DNA of 64,000 bases from NCBI GenBank assembly GCA_903900705.1, contig CAIUOG010000054.1, forward strand, positions 1 through 64,000, written 5' to 3'. The position numbers and the translations under genes are program-made. Position 1 is the stretch's first letter. The number at the start of each line of letters is the position of its first letter. The stretch is from an uncultured Acidobacteriia bacterium. Its GTDB lineage: Bacteria > Acidobacteriota > Terriglobia > Bryobacterales > Bryobacteraceae. Positions 45,151 to 51,779 of this stretch are shown piece by piece. The notes below the pieces were generated by a model. It was not told the DNA's origin. It saw only the letters and a program-made list of their open reading frames with translations, and searched no databases.

Positions 45151-45990
45151 CTAACGGGCAGCGGGGTAGCACCCCAGAACGCGGAGCATATCCGCCAGTT
45201 CGCCCAGGTGATTCAGAGCGTTGCGGGAAGCCTTGTCCTCCACATGACCCAGAAAATCGAGATAGAAAAGGTACTCCCACGGCTTGCCGCGAAGCGGCCT
45301 CGACTCAATCTTCGTCATATTGAGGTCGCGCAGGGCGAAAGCGCTGAGGCACTTAAAAAGCGCTCCCGGAACGTTCTTAACCGTAAATACTACAGAAGTT
45401 TTGTACTTATTCGTCTGGATTGGCGCTTCCGGCGCAACATTTCCAGGGCGTTCCAATAAGAAGAATCTGGTGTAATTCGCGCGATCATCTTCAATCGACT
45501 TTTTCAGAATCTTCGCGCCGTAGATCTCCGCGGCGGTGCCGGAAGCAATCGCGGCGGCGTCTTTCAGACCCTCTTCTATCACCATTTTTACGCTGCCGGC
45601 GGTGTCGTAAAACGGTATTTTCTGACACCCTGGATTGGCCTCCAGAAAGTGTCTGCACTGATTCAGTGCAACAGGATGGGAGTAAATCCTGCGTACGGCG
45701 GAGAAGCGTACTCCCGGCGGTGCAATCAGGTTATGTACGATCCGAACGAAGGTTTCTCCGCGAATAACCAGATCAAAACGAAGAAGGTGATCATAGTTTT
45801 CGTGAATAGATCCATGTAAAGTGTTCTCTATAGGGATCACAGCGGCATCGCACTTTCCGTTTACCACGGATTCAAACACGTCCTGAAAGGCTGGCAGAGG
45901 TACCGGTGTGGCCTCCTCCCCCGCCAAAGACATCGCGGCCACCTGACTGAATGCGCCAAGCTCACCCTGAAATGACACACTGCGCTTCAT
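45151..45990 (-). CDS. pheA: Prephenate dehydratase
   Basis: Protein of 279 residues without a chorismate mutase domain. It converts prephenate to phenylpyruvate for phenylalanine synthesis. The catalytic region holds VSFQGELGAFSQ, DAAVIPIENTLHGSIHENYD and the essential NYTRFFLL. The C-terminal ACT domain contains KIESRPLRGKPWEYLFY, the usual ESRP phenylalanine-binding signature, so feedback inhibition is expected. Chorismate mutase is supplied by the separate gene at 60331. The start overlaps the ubiX stop (ATGA). Confidence 0.94.
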   Translation of the reverse strand: MKRSVSFQGELGAFSQVAAMSLAGEEATPVPLPAFQDVFESVVNGKCDAAVIPIENTLHGSIHENYDHLLRFDLVIRGETFVRIVHNLIAPPGVRFSAVRRIYSHPVALNQCRHFLEANPGCQKIPFYDTAGSVKMVIEEGLKDAAAIASGTAAEIYGAKILKKSIEDDRANYTRFFLLERPGNVAPEAPIQTNKYKTSVVFTVKNVPGALFKCLSAFALRDLNMTKIESRPLRGKPWEYLFYLDFLGHVEDKASRNALNHLGELADMLRVLGCYPAAR

Positions 45991-46634
45991 TCTTCCTCCT
46001 GTTCGTTTTCATGCCCGGAACCCTGCGCCCCGCGCTCCGGCGACGACCGCCGCGAAGCAGCCAAATCATTCAAAGCAGGGCCATTCCATCGCCGGATCGA
46101 CTCATCCGGCACACCCAGCAGATCCAGCATCCGATCGACCGTCGAGTCCACCAGATCCTCGATCGTCTGCGGCCTGTTATAGAAGCCTGGAATCGGGGGA
46201 GCCACAATCGCGCCCATTTCGGTCAGCGCGGTCATAGTGCGGAGATGTCCCAGATGAAACGGTGTCTCCCGCACCATCAGAATCAGGCGCCGACGCTCTT
46301 TGAGGACCACGTCCGCCGCCCGGATCATCAGATTGGAACTGATTCCATTGGCAATAGCCGACATCGTATGGATGGAACAGGGGGCAATCACCATCCCGTC
46401 GGTCCGGAAAGAACCACTCGCGATGGGGGCCGAAATATCCTCGAGCGGCCACGAATAGTGGGCCAACGCCTTCAGGTCCGCTCCCAGCCGGCCCGTCTCC
46501 AGATAAAGAGTCTTTTCGCCCGCCCGGCTCAACACCAGATGGATCTCCAGACCCTCTCGGCGGCGAAGCCGCTCCAGAAGCCGGAGTGGGTAAATTGCCC
46601 CGCTCGCTCCGGTAACACCAACAATTATCTTCAG
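45987..46634 (-). CDS. ubiX: Flavin prenyltransferase UbiX
   Basis: Protein of 215 residues that prenylates FMN to make the cofactor of UbiD-type decarboxylases. The start region IIVGVTGASGAIYPLRLLERL is the family flavin-binding opening, and MVIAPCSIHTMSAIANGISSNLM, RETPFHLGHLRTM and PPIPGFYNRPQTIEDLVD follow. The only sensible start is CTG at 46632-46634: a TAA lies in frame two codons before it, and GGAG sits 6 bases upstream. A charged tail (GHENEQEEE) follows the core. No ubiD is in the window. It is translationally coupled to pheA. Confidence 0.9.
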   Translation of the reverse strand: MKIIVGVTGASGAIYPLRLLERLRRREGLEIHLVLSRAGEKTLYLETGRLGADLKALAHYSWPLEDISAPIASGSFRTDGMVIAPCSIHTMSAIANGISSNLMIRAADVVLKERRRLILMVRETPFHLGHLRTMTALTEMGAIVAPPIPGFYNRPQTIEDLVDSTVDRMLDLLGVPDESIRRWNGPALNDLAASRRSSPERGAQGSGHENEQEEE

Positions 46635-46685
46635 ACTTTACTCCTGTTCCTGACATCCCCGCCGCGCCGGGCCACAAATTCGCCC

Positions 46686-46728
46686 GGCCAGACGCCCTGA
46701 ACCTGTTCCATTTTTGGAACATCTGGCC
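46686..46728. promoter_or_regulatory. Nested inverted repeat, candidate operator
   Basis: TGTTCCA at 46704-46710 and TGGAACA at 46715-46721 form a perfect 7-base inverted repeat around TTTT. It is enclosed by a second pair, GGCCAGA at 46686-46692 and TCTGGCC at 46722-46728, directly abutting on the right and 11 bases away on the left. The site lies between ubiX and the XRE-type regulator, just upstream of the regulator promoter. A dyad of GTTC/GAAC type fits binding by a dimeric repressor; self-binding by the adjacent regulator is inference. Confidence 0.55.
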
Positions 46729-46737
46729 AGGAATTTA

Positions 46738-46767
46738 TTGAACTGAGAACAACATGGGCGCTATAAT
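46738..46767 (+). promoter_or_regulatory. Sigma-70-type promoter of the XRE/S24-like regulator gene
   Basis: TTGAAC at 46738-46743 and a perfect TATAAT at 46762-46767 are separated by 18 bases. The predicted start of transcription is about 60 bases before the regulator ATG at 46832. It is the best consensus promoter I noticed in the intergenic regions I inspected. Confidence 0.7.
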
Positions 46768-46831
46768 CCCGTAAGAAGGGGCTGACGCGCATCCGGCGCC
46801 CGCCATCCACATCCAGAGACAGGATCATAAC

Positions 46832-47608
46832 ATGGAGGACGCGGGGCAGCGGCTGCGGCGGGCCAGAGAAAGACTGGATCTCAGAGTGCGCGATGTCGAG
46901 ATCGCCAGCCAAAAGATCGCCGAGCGCCACAACAATAAAGAATTCATTGTCATGATCAGCCGCCTCTCGGATATCGAGAACCACGGCACCCTTCCCTCCA
47001 TCTACCGCCTCTACTCTCTCTGCTGCATCTATCGCCTTGATCTCCATGAAGTTCTGGGCTGGTTCGGCGTCCCGGTGGCCTCCCTCGCCTCCGACGCCGG
47101 CATGATCCCCATCGGGAAAACGCACTCCGTGGACTTTGACCCCGACGCCGCCGAAGTCCTCCTGCCCATCTCGCTCAACCCCGGCGTCGACCTGAAACGG
47201 ACCTTCTTTGTCAGTGAGGTCGTGCAGCGCTGGGGAAAACTTCCCCTCGCGCTCGTCAGCGGCGCCGATATCCGCCGCTACCGCTACGGCTTTGTCGGAA
47301 CAGACGACTGGAGCATGAGCCCCGCCGTTCCCGCCGGCTCGCTTTTGGTTATTGACGACACGAAACGCCGGATTCAACTCAACGGCTGGCGAAACCAGTC
47401 CGAGCGCCCGATTTACTTTCTGCAGAACCGTGAAGGATTTTACTGCCGCTGGTGCAGCGTTAAAGACGGGATTGTCAGCCTGATTCCGGATCCTTCGTCG
47501 GATGCCCCGGTGCTTTCGTTTCCCGTGGACGAGATCGATGTGATCGGTCAGGTTGTCGGCCTTGCCCTTAGTCTGGATCCCGAGAAGCGACGCCGTAATC
47601 GGCCCTGA
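46832..47608 (+). CDS. XRE-family regulator with LexA/S24-like C-terminal domain
   Basis: Protein of 258 residues. Residues about 5-75 form an XRE-type helix-turn-helix (GQRLRRARERLDLRVRDVE, then ISRLSDIENHGTLPSIYRLYSL). The C-terminal about 100 residues resemble the S24/LexA fold: DWSMSPAVPAGSLLVID aligns with the G-D-S-M region and keeps a serine at about residue 161. Where LexA-type proteins carry the catalytic lysine, this protein reads YCRWC (about 204-208), so self-cleavage is doubtful and ligand sensing is more likely. It is preceded by a strong promoter and an inverted repeat. Its 3-prime end overlaps the convergent gene by 41 bases. Confidence 0.72.
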   Translation: MEDAGQRLRRARERLDLRVRDVEIASQKIAERHNNKEFIVMISRLSDIENHGTLPSIYRLYSLCCIYRLDLHEVLGWFGVPVASLASDAGMIPIGKTHSVDFDPDAAEVLLPISLNPGVDLKRTFFVSEVVQRWGKLPLALVSGADIRRYRYGFVGTDDWSMSPAVPAGSLLVIDDTKRRIQLNGWRNQSERPIYFLQNREGFYCRWCSVKDGIVSLIPDPSSDAPVLSFPVDEIDVIGQVVGLALSLDPEKRRRNRP

Positions 47609-48041
47609 GCAACTCCAGCACGACGCTCAGATCGGAATAAAACAGCTTTCGCTCCACGTCTCTCGATTCCGTCGGAACCCACACCGCATAAGGCTCCAGC
47701 GAAAGCCACGTCGAAATAATCTCCCGCTTATCTCCCTCCAAACCGGCCAGATACTCTTCCAGTTCAGCTTTCTGCCGATCGAGCTCGTAGCAAAGCCACT
47801 CCTGAAACACCTCCAGATGGCTGTGCCGCAGAAGCTTATCGGTCTCCACCGCACCCACCCGCTCGGCGAGACCGAAATGTTCATAGATTCCCGTGTTGGT
47901 GTTGCGCAGGGAGGCCAGATAGGAGAGCCGCCCGATCATGGCCGGAATCGCCGACAGCGTTCGCCGCCAGGATTCGTTGAGGGCCGCCGCCTTGCTTGGA
48001 GTCATAGGGCTGGGGTCATATTCGACAATAGAATTGTACAA
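47568..48041 (-). CDS. Conserved-looking helical protein of unknown function
   Basis: I do not recognise this protein of 157 residues. It is predicted to be mainly helical, with an acidic, coiled-coil-like centre (FQEWLCYELDRQKAELEEYLAGLEGDK in two parts) and aromatic-rich flanks (SYLASLRNTNTGIYEHFGL; WLSLEPYAVWVP). No signal or membrane segment is visible. An in-frame ATG at 48005 (MTPSKAAALNESW) is an alternative start. It converges on the XRE/S24-like regulator with a 41-base overlap of coding ends, so antisense interference between the two transcripts is possible. Confidence 0.6.
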   Translation of the reverse strand: MYNSIVEYDPSPMTPSKAAALNESWRRTLSAIPAMIGRLSYLASLRNTNTGIYEHFGLAERVGAVETDKLLRHSHLEVFQEWLCYELDRQKAELEEYLAGLEGDKREIISTWLSLEPYAVWVPTESRDVERKLFYSDLSVVLELLRADYGVASRDPD

Positions 48042-48260
48042 CCAAAGGCGATCAGCCTCCTACTACATCCGTCGCAAGCCTAACAAACAGAAACGCTTCC
48101 GGATTCCCGCCGCCATTAAGCCCGGAAGGAAAATGCGGATCGTTCCGGATACCAGACTTTTTTGGTATTTTGAGCACATCCTGCGCATAGTTTCCTAGAC
48201 TTCTTGTAGACCCTTCGCCGGGCCGACAGAAACGTAAACTTCCTTTTGGAGCCTGAAACC

Positions 48261-48371
48261 ATGCGCAAATTCATCATGATCGTCACCCTCGCCGTCACCT
48301 ACCTGGCAGCCACCGGATCGGCCAAGATTCCCCCGCCCCATTGCGACCCCAACTGCCCCTGGGTCAAGTAA
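48261..48371 (+). CDS. 36-residue exported peptide with C-x3-C motif
   Basis: A short frame starts with ATG at 48261 and ends with TAA at 48369-48371. GGAG lies 10 bases upstream. Residues 1-21 are a compact signal peptide: basic MRK, hydrophobic FIMIVTLAVTYLA, then ATGSA as a cleavage site. The mature part would be the 15-residue KIPPPHCDPNCPWVK, with a proline run, one His, two Cys spaced C-x3-C and one Trp. This composition suggests a disulfide-bridged or metal-binding peptide. I know no family for it. The next gene, 185 bases downstream, is a membrane protein in the same direction. Confidence 0.6.
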   Translation: MRKFIMIVTLAVTYLAATGSAKIPPPHCDPNCPWVK

Positions 48372-48556
48372 TCGTTCAGGTCGCTGCACACCGGACCTCA
48401 CTGAGACCGGGCCGAAGGTCCCGGCGACAGCCAGGAAATGTCATTTTCCTGCGTCCATCGTTCCGCCTGAAACGCTGTGTCTGAGTGCCACGTCGTGGCG
48501 TACATTCAGTCCACCCGTTGATGTTACGATCAAGAACGTTGAGTGGCGCGTAAGCA

Positions 48557-49315
48557 ATGACTTCGGAAAAACTCCTCATGGTGTTGCATGCGGGCGCGGC
48601 GGCGGCAGCCGCCGCCCGTATGCTGCAACTTGGACTTGCGAAGCGCCAGACAGCCATCTTTTGCTTTCTTCTGCTGACTGCGGTCTCCAACGCCGTGGTC
48701 GCGACGATTCCATTCGAATCGAAGACTTACTTCTATAGTTATTTGTTCATCCAGCCGCTGACGGTTTTCGTTGAGGCCTGCGTTGTCCGTGAACTGTTCT
48801 CCCTGACCATGACTTCCTGGCCAGGCATCCGCGCTGCCGCGCTTCGCATGATGTACTGGACAATCTCGGCTTCCATCGCGGTTTCTCTCCTGCTCACCGC
48901 GCTGTTCTGGGGCGGGGGCGCTAACGGACGCAGCAACTTGTTTTACATTCTTCTGATTGAGCGCGCCTCCCAGTTTGGCCTTGCGGCAGTCGTAATCTCA
49001 CTGCTCCTTTTCCTGTCCCATTTCCCGCTTCAGCTTCCGCGCAACATTACTGTATCGAGTTACTTTTTCGGCAGCGTCTTTCTGGTGGAGGCTGCCGACA
49101 GGCTGATCGCCACAATATCCCCCCACCTCTTCTCCGCGCAGGCGGAAATGGGAACTCTGATTGTTCTCTGCGTGTTGTTTACAGGCTGGGCCGCTATGCT
49201 TCGCAAACACGAGGCCGTGCCCGCGCAGGTTCGCTTTGAATATCCCGCGGACCGCGAACTGTTGATCCAGCTGGAACATCTGAACCGCACCCTGTCCGGC
49301 GTCGGAAGACGGTAA
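48557..49315 (+). CDS. Polytopic membrane protein of unknown function
   Basis: I cannot assign a function to this 252-residue protein. About six or seven membrane helices are visible (for example MVLHAGAAAAAAARML, TAIFCFLLLTAVSNAVVA, FIQPLTVFVEACVV, SASIAVSLLLTALFW, AAVVISLLLFL and MGTLIVLCVLFTGWAAML). A basic and charged cytoplasmic tail of about 35 residues (ADRELLIQLEHLNRTLSG) follows. No transport or enzyme motif is apparent. It lies between the small exported peptide and another small membrane-anchored protein. Confidence 0.7.
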   Translation: MTSEKLLMVLHAGAAAAAAARMLQLGLAKRQTAIFCFLLLTAVSNAVVATIPFESKTYFYSYLFIQPLTVFVEACVVRELFSLTMTSWPGIRAAALRMMYWTISASIAVSLLLTALFWGGGANGRSNLFYILLIERASQFGLAAVVISLLLFLSHFPLQLPRNITVSSYFFGSVFLVEAADRLIATISPHLFSAQAEMGTLIVLCVLFTGWAAMLRKHEAVPAQVRFEYPADRELLIQLEHLNRTLSGVGRR

Positions 49316-49337
49316 TAGCCCGTATTTTTTAAATAAC

Positions 49338-49367
49338 TTGCAATAGACCCGAAAGATCGGGTATTCT
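49338..49367 (+). promoter_or_regulatory. Sigma-70-type promoter with palindromic spacer
   Basis: TTGCAA at 49338-49343 and TATTCT at 49362-49367 are separated by 18 bases. The spacer holds ACCCG at 49347-49351 and CGGGT at 49358-49362, a small dyad that reaches into the -10 box. It precedes the small protein gene at 49400 by about 30 bases. Confidence 0.45.
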
Positions 49368-49399
49368 CAAAGACAATTCAATACTGGAAGGTGCTGGAC

Positions 49400-49903
49400 A
49401 TGGTTTTGTTCGCGTCGTTGCTGATTCTGATCGTAAGTGGCATGCTTGCCTTGCATTTGTACACGAGGCTCCGATACGTTCAGGCGATGGCCCTCAGCTC
49501 CGCGCCGCTGCCCGCCGAAGGTCGTTACCGCCCGATGCTGCGCCTCCTGTCAGCGAATGACATTGAGCTGGTCGCCTCCAACAAAGCTCTCTGTAACAAG
49601 CTTCGGAAACAGCGCCTTTCGCTGCTGCAGGACTACCTCGGCTGCCTGACAAAGGACTATGGCCGTCTTCTCGCTGGCCTGCGCGCGTCCATGGTGGCCT
49701 CCAACGTGGATCGGCCCGATCTCGCCGACGCGCTGGCAAAGAACCAGATGCTCTTCGTCATCGCGGTCTGTCGCATTGAATATCGCATCTGGCTCTATCG
49801 TTTCGGCATCGGAACGATCGATGTTTCGGGTCTGGTGAACGCCATCGATGCGCTTCGCGCGCAGGTTGTCGTCCTCCGGCCGGCGATGCAGGCTGCGAGA
49901 TAA
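49400..49903 (+). CDS. Membrane-anchored protein of unknown function
   Basis: I do not recognise this 167-residue protein. It has one N-terminal membrane helix (LFASLLILIVSGMLALHLY) followed by a basic, helical cytoplasmic domain with two similar amphipathic parts (KLRKQRLSLLQDYLGCLTKDYGRLLAGLR in parts and VCRIEYRIWLYRFGIG). The ATG at 49400 follows GGAAGG by 8 bases; a GTG at 49391 in the same frame overlaps that ribosome-binding site and is less likely. It has its own promoter at 49338-49367. Confidence 0.65.
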   Translation: MVLFASLLILIVSGMLALHLYTRLRYVQAMALSSAPLPAEGRYRPMLRLLSANDIELVASNKALCNKLRKQRLSLLQDYLGCLTKDYGRLLAGLRASMVASNVDRPDLADALAKNQMLFVIAVCRIEYRIWLYRFGIGTIDVSGLVNAIDALRAQVVVLRPAMQAAR

Positions 49904-49909
49904 GTTCCC

Positions 49910-50695
49910 TTACAAATCGGCTTCACTCGCCAGACTGGCGAGAATTCCAGCGGCATACTCCGGGTATGCCGCTTTTATTTTGAGCGCCCCCCGAATTCCT
50001 TCTCCGCTCACGCTCCGCCCACTGGTCTGAATTGCGGGCGCCGGATTACCCTTCCCCTGCACGCCAAGCAGCCGAACGCACCAATCCGTGATGTTATCTG
50101 TTGTCGCAGGCAGATGGTCCGCCAGCGGCCAGGCGCCGGTCAACTCGGAAAAGACTCCCGCTTCCAGCACCGCTGCCAGGTCGTCCACATGCACACGGCT
50201 CACCAACCCGGCGCCCGCGGCACGGGGAGCCTTGCCGTCCCGTACCCGCAGATGGATTCCCCGCCCCGGCCCATAAATTGCCGCCGGACGGATAATCAGC
50301 GTAGACCAGTCCTGGGAACGCAGCCAGTTTTCCTCTTCCACCCGCCGTAAACCCTTCTCTTCATTGGGCGAAATGACCGAGTCCGAATCCACAAATGTCT
50401 GCGGACCATAAACACTGGTAGAAGAAATGTAAAGAACCCGGCGCGGCCGCAGCGCGGAAATATACTCACGAAGGTGGCTATTTTCCGGCTCCGGCAAGGG
50501 AGGAATTGTGTGAACAATCACCGACCCGCGCGGCAGAAATTCATCGGGCTTATTCCCGTATTCCGCCAATCGAAGACCAATTGACGCCAAAGCGGAATAC
50601 CGGGAAATGCGGCGTGCCGAGGCAAAAACAGGGGTTCCACGCAGCAAAAGTCGCCGCGCCAGCCGGCAGGTTGTGAAGCCCAGCCCCATCAGCAC
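49910..50695 (-). CDS. NAD(P)-binding epimerase-like protein (extended/atypical SDR)
   Basis: Protein of about 261 residues with a Rossmann start VLMGLGFTTCRLARRLLLRG, the strand IVHTIPPLP, a serine-rich active region YISSTSVYG and the tail of an extended SDR (IIRPAAIYGPGRG, RVHVDDLAAVLEAG). The residues after SVYG resemble YeeZ-like atypical SDRs, in which the Y-x-x-x-K pair is not obvious. The start is uncertain: GTG at 50695 keeps the first beta strand, ATG at 50689 would cut into it, and the frame is open into the upstream propeller gene. It lies just after that gene on the same strand. Confidence 0.68.
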   Translation of the reverse strand: MLMGLGFTTCRLARRLLLRGTPVFASARRISRYSALASIGLRLAEYGNKPDEFLPRGSVIVHTIPPLPEPENSHLREYISALRPRRVLYISSTSVYGPQTFVDSDSVISPNEEKGLRRVEEENWLRSQDWSTLIIRPAAIYGPGRGIHLRVRDGKAPRAAGAGLVSRVHVDDLAAVLEAGVFSELTGAWPLADHLPATTDNITDWCVRLLGVQGKGNPAPAIQTSGRSVSGEGIRGALKIKAAYPEYAAGILASLASEADL

Positions 50696-50714
50696 GACGG
50701 GGCCGGGTCCGGAA

Positions 50715-51749
50715 TCAAACGCGGCGGAGCTTGGTAACCCGTCCAACCTCAACCCATTCCACAACGTAAATATCGCCCTTATGGTCGAAGCAGGCGCCGT
50801 GCGGCGCCACAAACTTGCCCGGCGTAAACTTGTCGCGCGTCATGGTCCGCGTCTTCTTCCATTCGCTGGCCGAGTCGTCACCCAGGTGTTCAATCACCTT
50901 GTTGTTTTTGTCAAGCAGCGTGACGCGAGCCCCCAGATCCGGAATCACCGTATCGCCCGTCTTGTGGAAGGTGTTGAAATGACAGGGCTGATTCGTGCCG
51001 TCGATAAAATCGACATGCTTGCCGTCAAGCGTAAACCGCTGAATCCGGTTGTTGCCGCGATCCGCCACCGTCAGGATCGGGTCCTTGCCGCGCGTGTCCA
51101 CGATGATGCCGTGCGGACAGTTCAGCTTCCCGGCCTCTTTTCCCAGACCGCCGAACGTCCGGATGTACTCGCCCTTGCTGTTGTACTGGCAGATGTAGCT
51201 GGAACCATAGCCGTCGCCCACATAGATGTCGCCGTTCGGGGCAATCGCCAGATTCGTCGGGCTGTATTTGATCTTTTTCCCGTCCGCGCCCGGCTTGTAG
51301 GCGTCCGACTTTTCCGGATAGCCGATGCTCCAGACCTGCTCGCCCTTCAGCGTGGTCTTGGCCACCGTGGCGCGCTTCGTGTCGCAAAGGTAAAGAAACT
51401 CTTCTTTGCCTTCCTTATGGATATGCAGACCATGTGCCCCGCCCATGTAATCCGCGCCCCAGCTGGTGACGAACTTGCCCTTGCCATCGAACACGACCAT
51501 CGCGTTGTGGCTGGTGCTGGCCTTGTTGACGGTGTGGTGGATATAGATATGACCCTGCGCGTCCTCACAAACGCCGTGGGTATTGCCATAGGCGATGTCC
51601 TGCGGCAGTTCACCCCAGTCGTGGGTCACCTCATAGGTGTGAGCTCCGGAGCCGATGACCGGCTTTTTCGTGCCGGATTTATTGCCGGCTCCCAGGATCA
51701 TCGGCACAGCAAGGCCGGTGACAAACGTACGGCGGGTGGTTTCACGCAT
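50715..51749 (-). CDS. Exported NHL-repeat beta-propeller protein
   Basis: Protein of 344 residues starting MRETTRRTFVTGLAVPMILG, a Tat-type signal. The body carries about six NHL/SMP-30-like blades, for example NTHGVCEDAQGHIYIHHTV, PTNLAIAPNGDIYVGDGYGSS, CPHGIIVDTRGKDPILTVADRGNNRIQRF (in parts) and APHGACFDHKGDIYVVEWV. Such propellers occur in lactonases, lyases and peptidyl-glycine-type enzymes and also act as scaffolds; no catalytic set could be assigned. It is followed on the same strand by the SDR-like gene, whose coding start lies within about 20 bases of its stop. Confidence 0.8.
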   Translation of the reverse strand: MRETTRRTFVTGLAVPMILGAGNKSGTKKPVIGSGAHTYEVTHDWGELPQDIAYGNTHGVCEDAQGHIYIHHTVNKASTSHNAMVVFDGKGKFVTSWGADYMGGAHGLHIHKEGKEEFLYLCDTKRATVAKTTLKGEQVWSIGYPEKSDAYKPGADGKKIKYSPTNLAIAPNGDIYVGDGYGSSYICQYNSKGEYIRTFGGLGKEAGKLNCPHGIIVDTRGKDPILTVADRGNNRIQRFTLDGKHVDFIDGTNQPCHFNTFHKTGDTVIPDLGARVTLLDKNNKVIEHLGDDSASEWKKTRTMTRDKFTPGKFVAPHGACFDHKGDIYVVEWVEVGRVTKLRRV

Positions 51750-51779
51750 GGGTATGAATTTATCATATTCCCCGCAATA

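Noticed and set aside
48042-48260. CTTCCGG/CCGGAAG and ATACCA/TGGTAT inverted repeats upstream of the small peptide
   Set aside because: The arms are short with loops of 19 and 8 bases and no position relative to a convincing promoter, so chance occurrence is likely.
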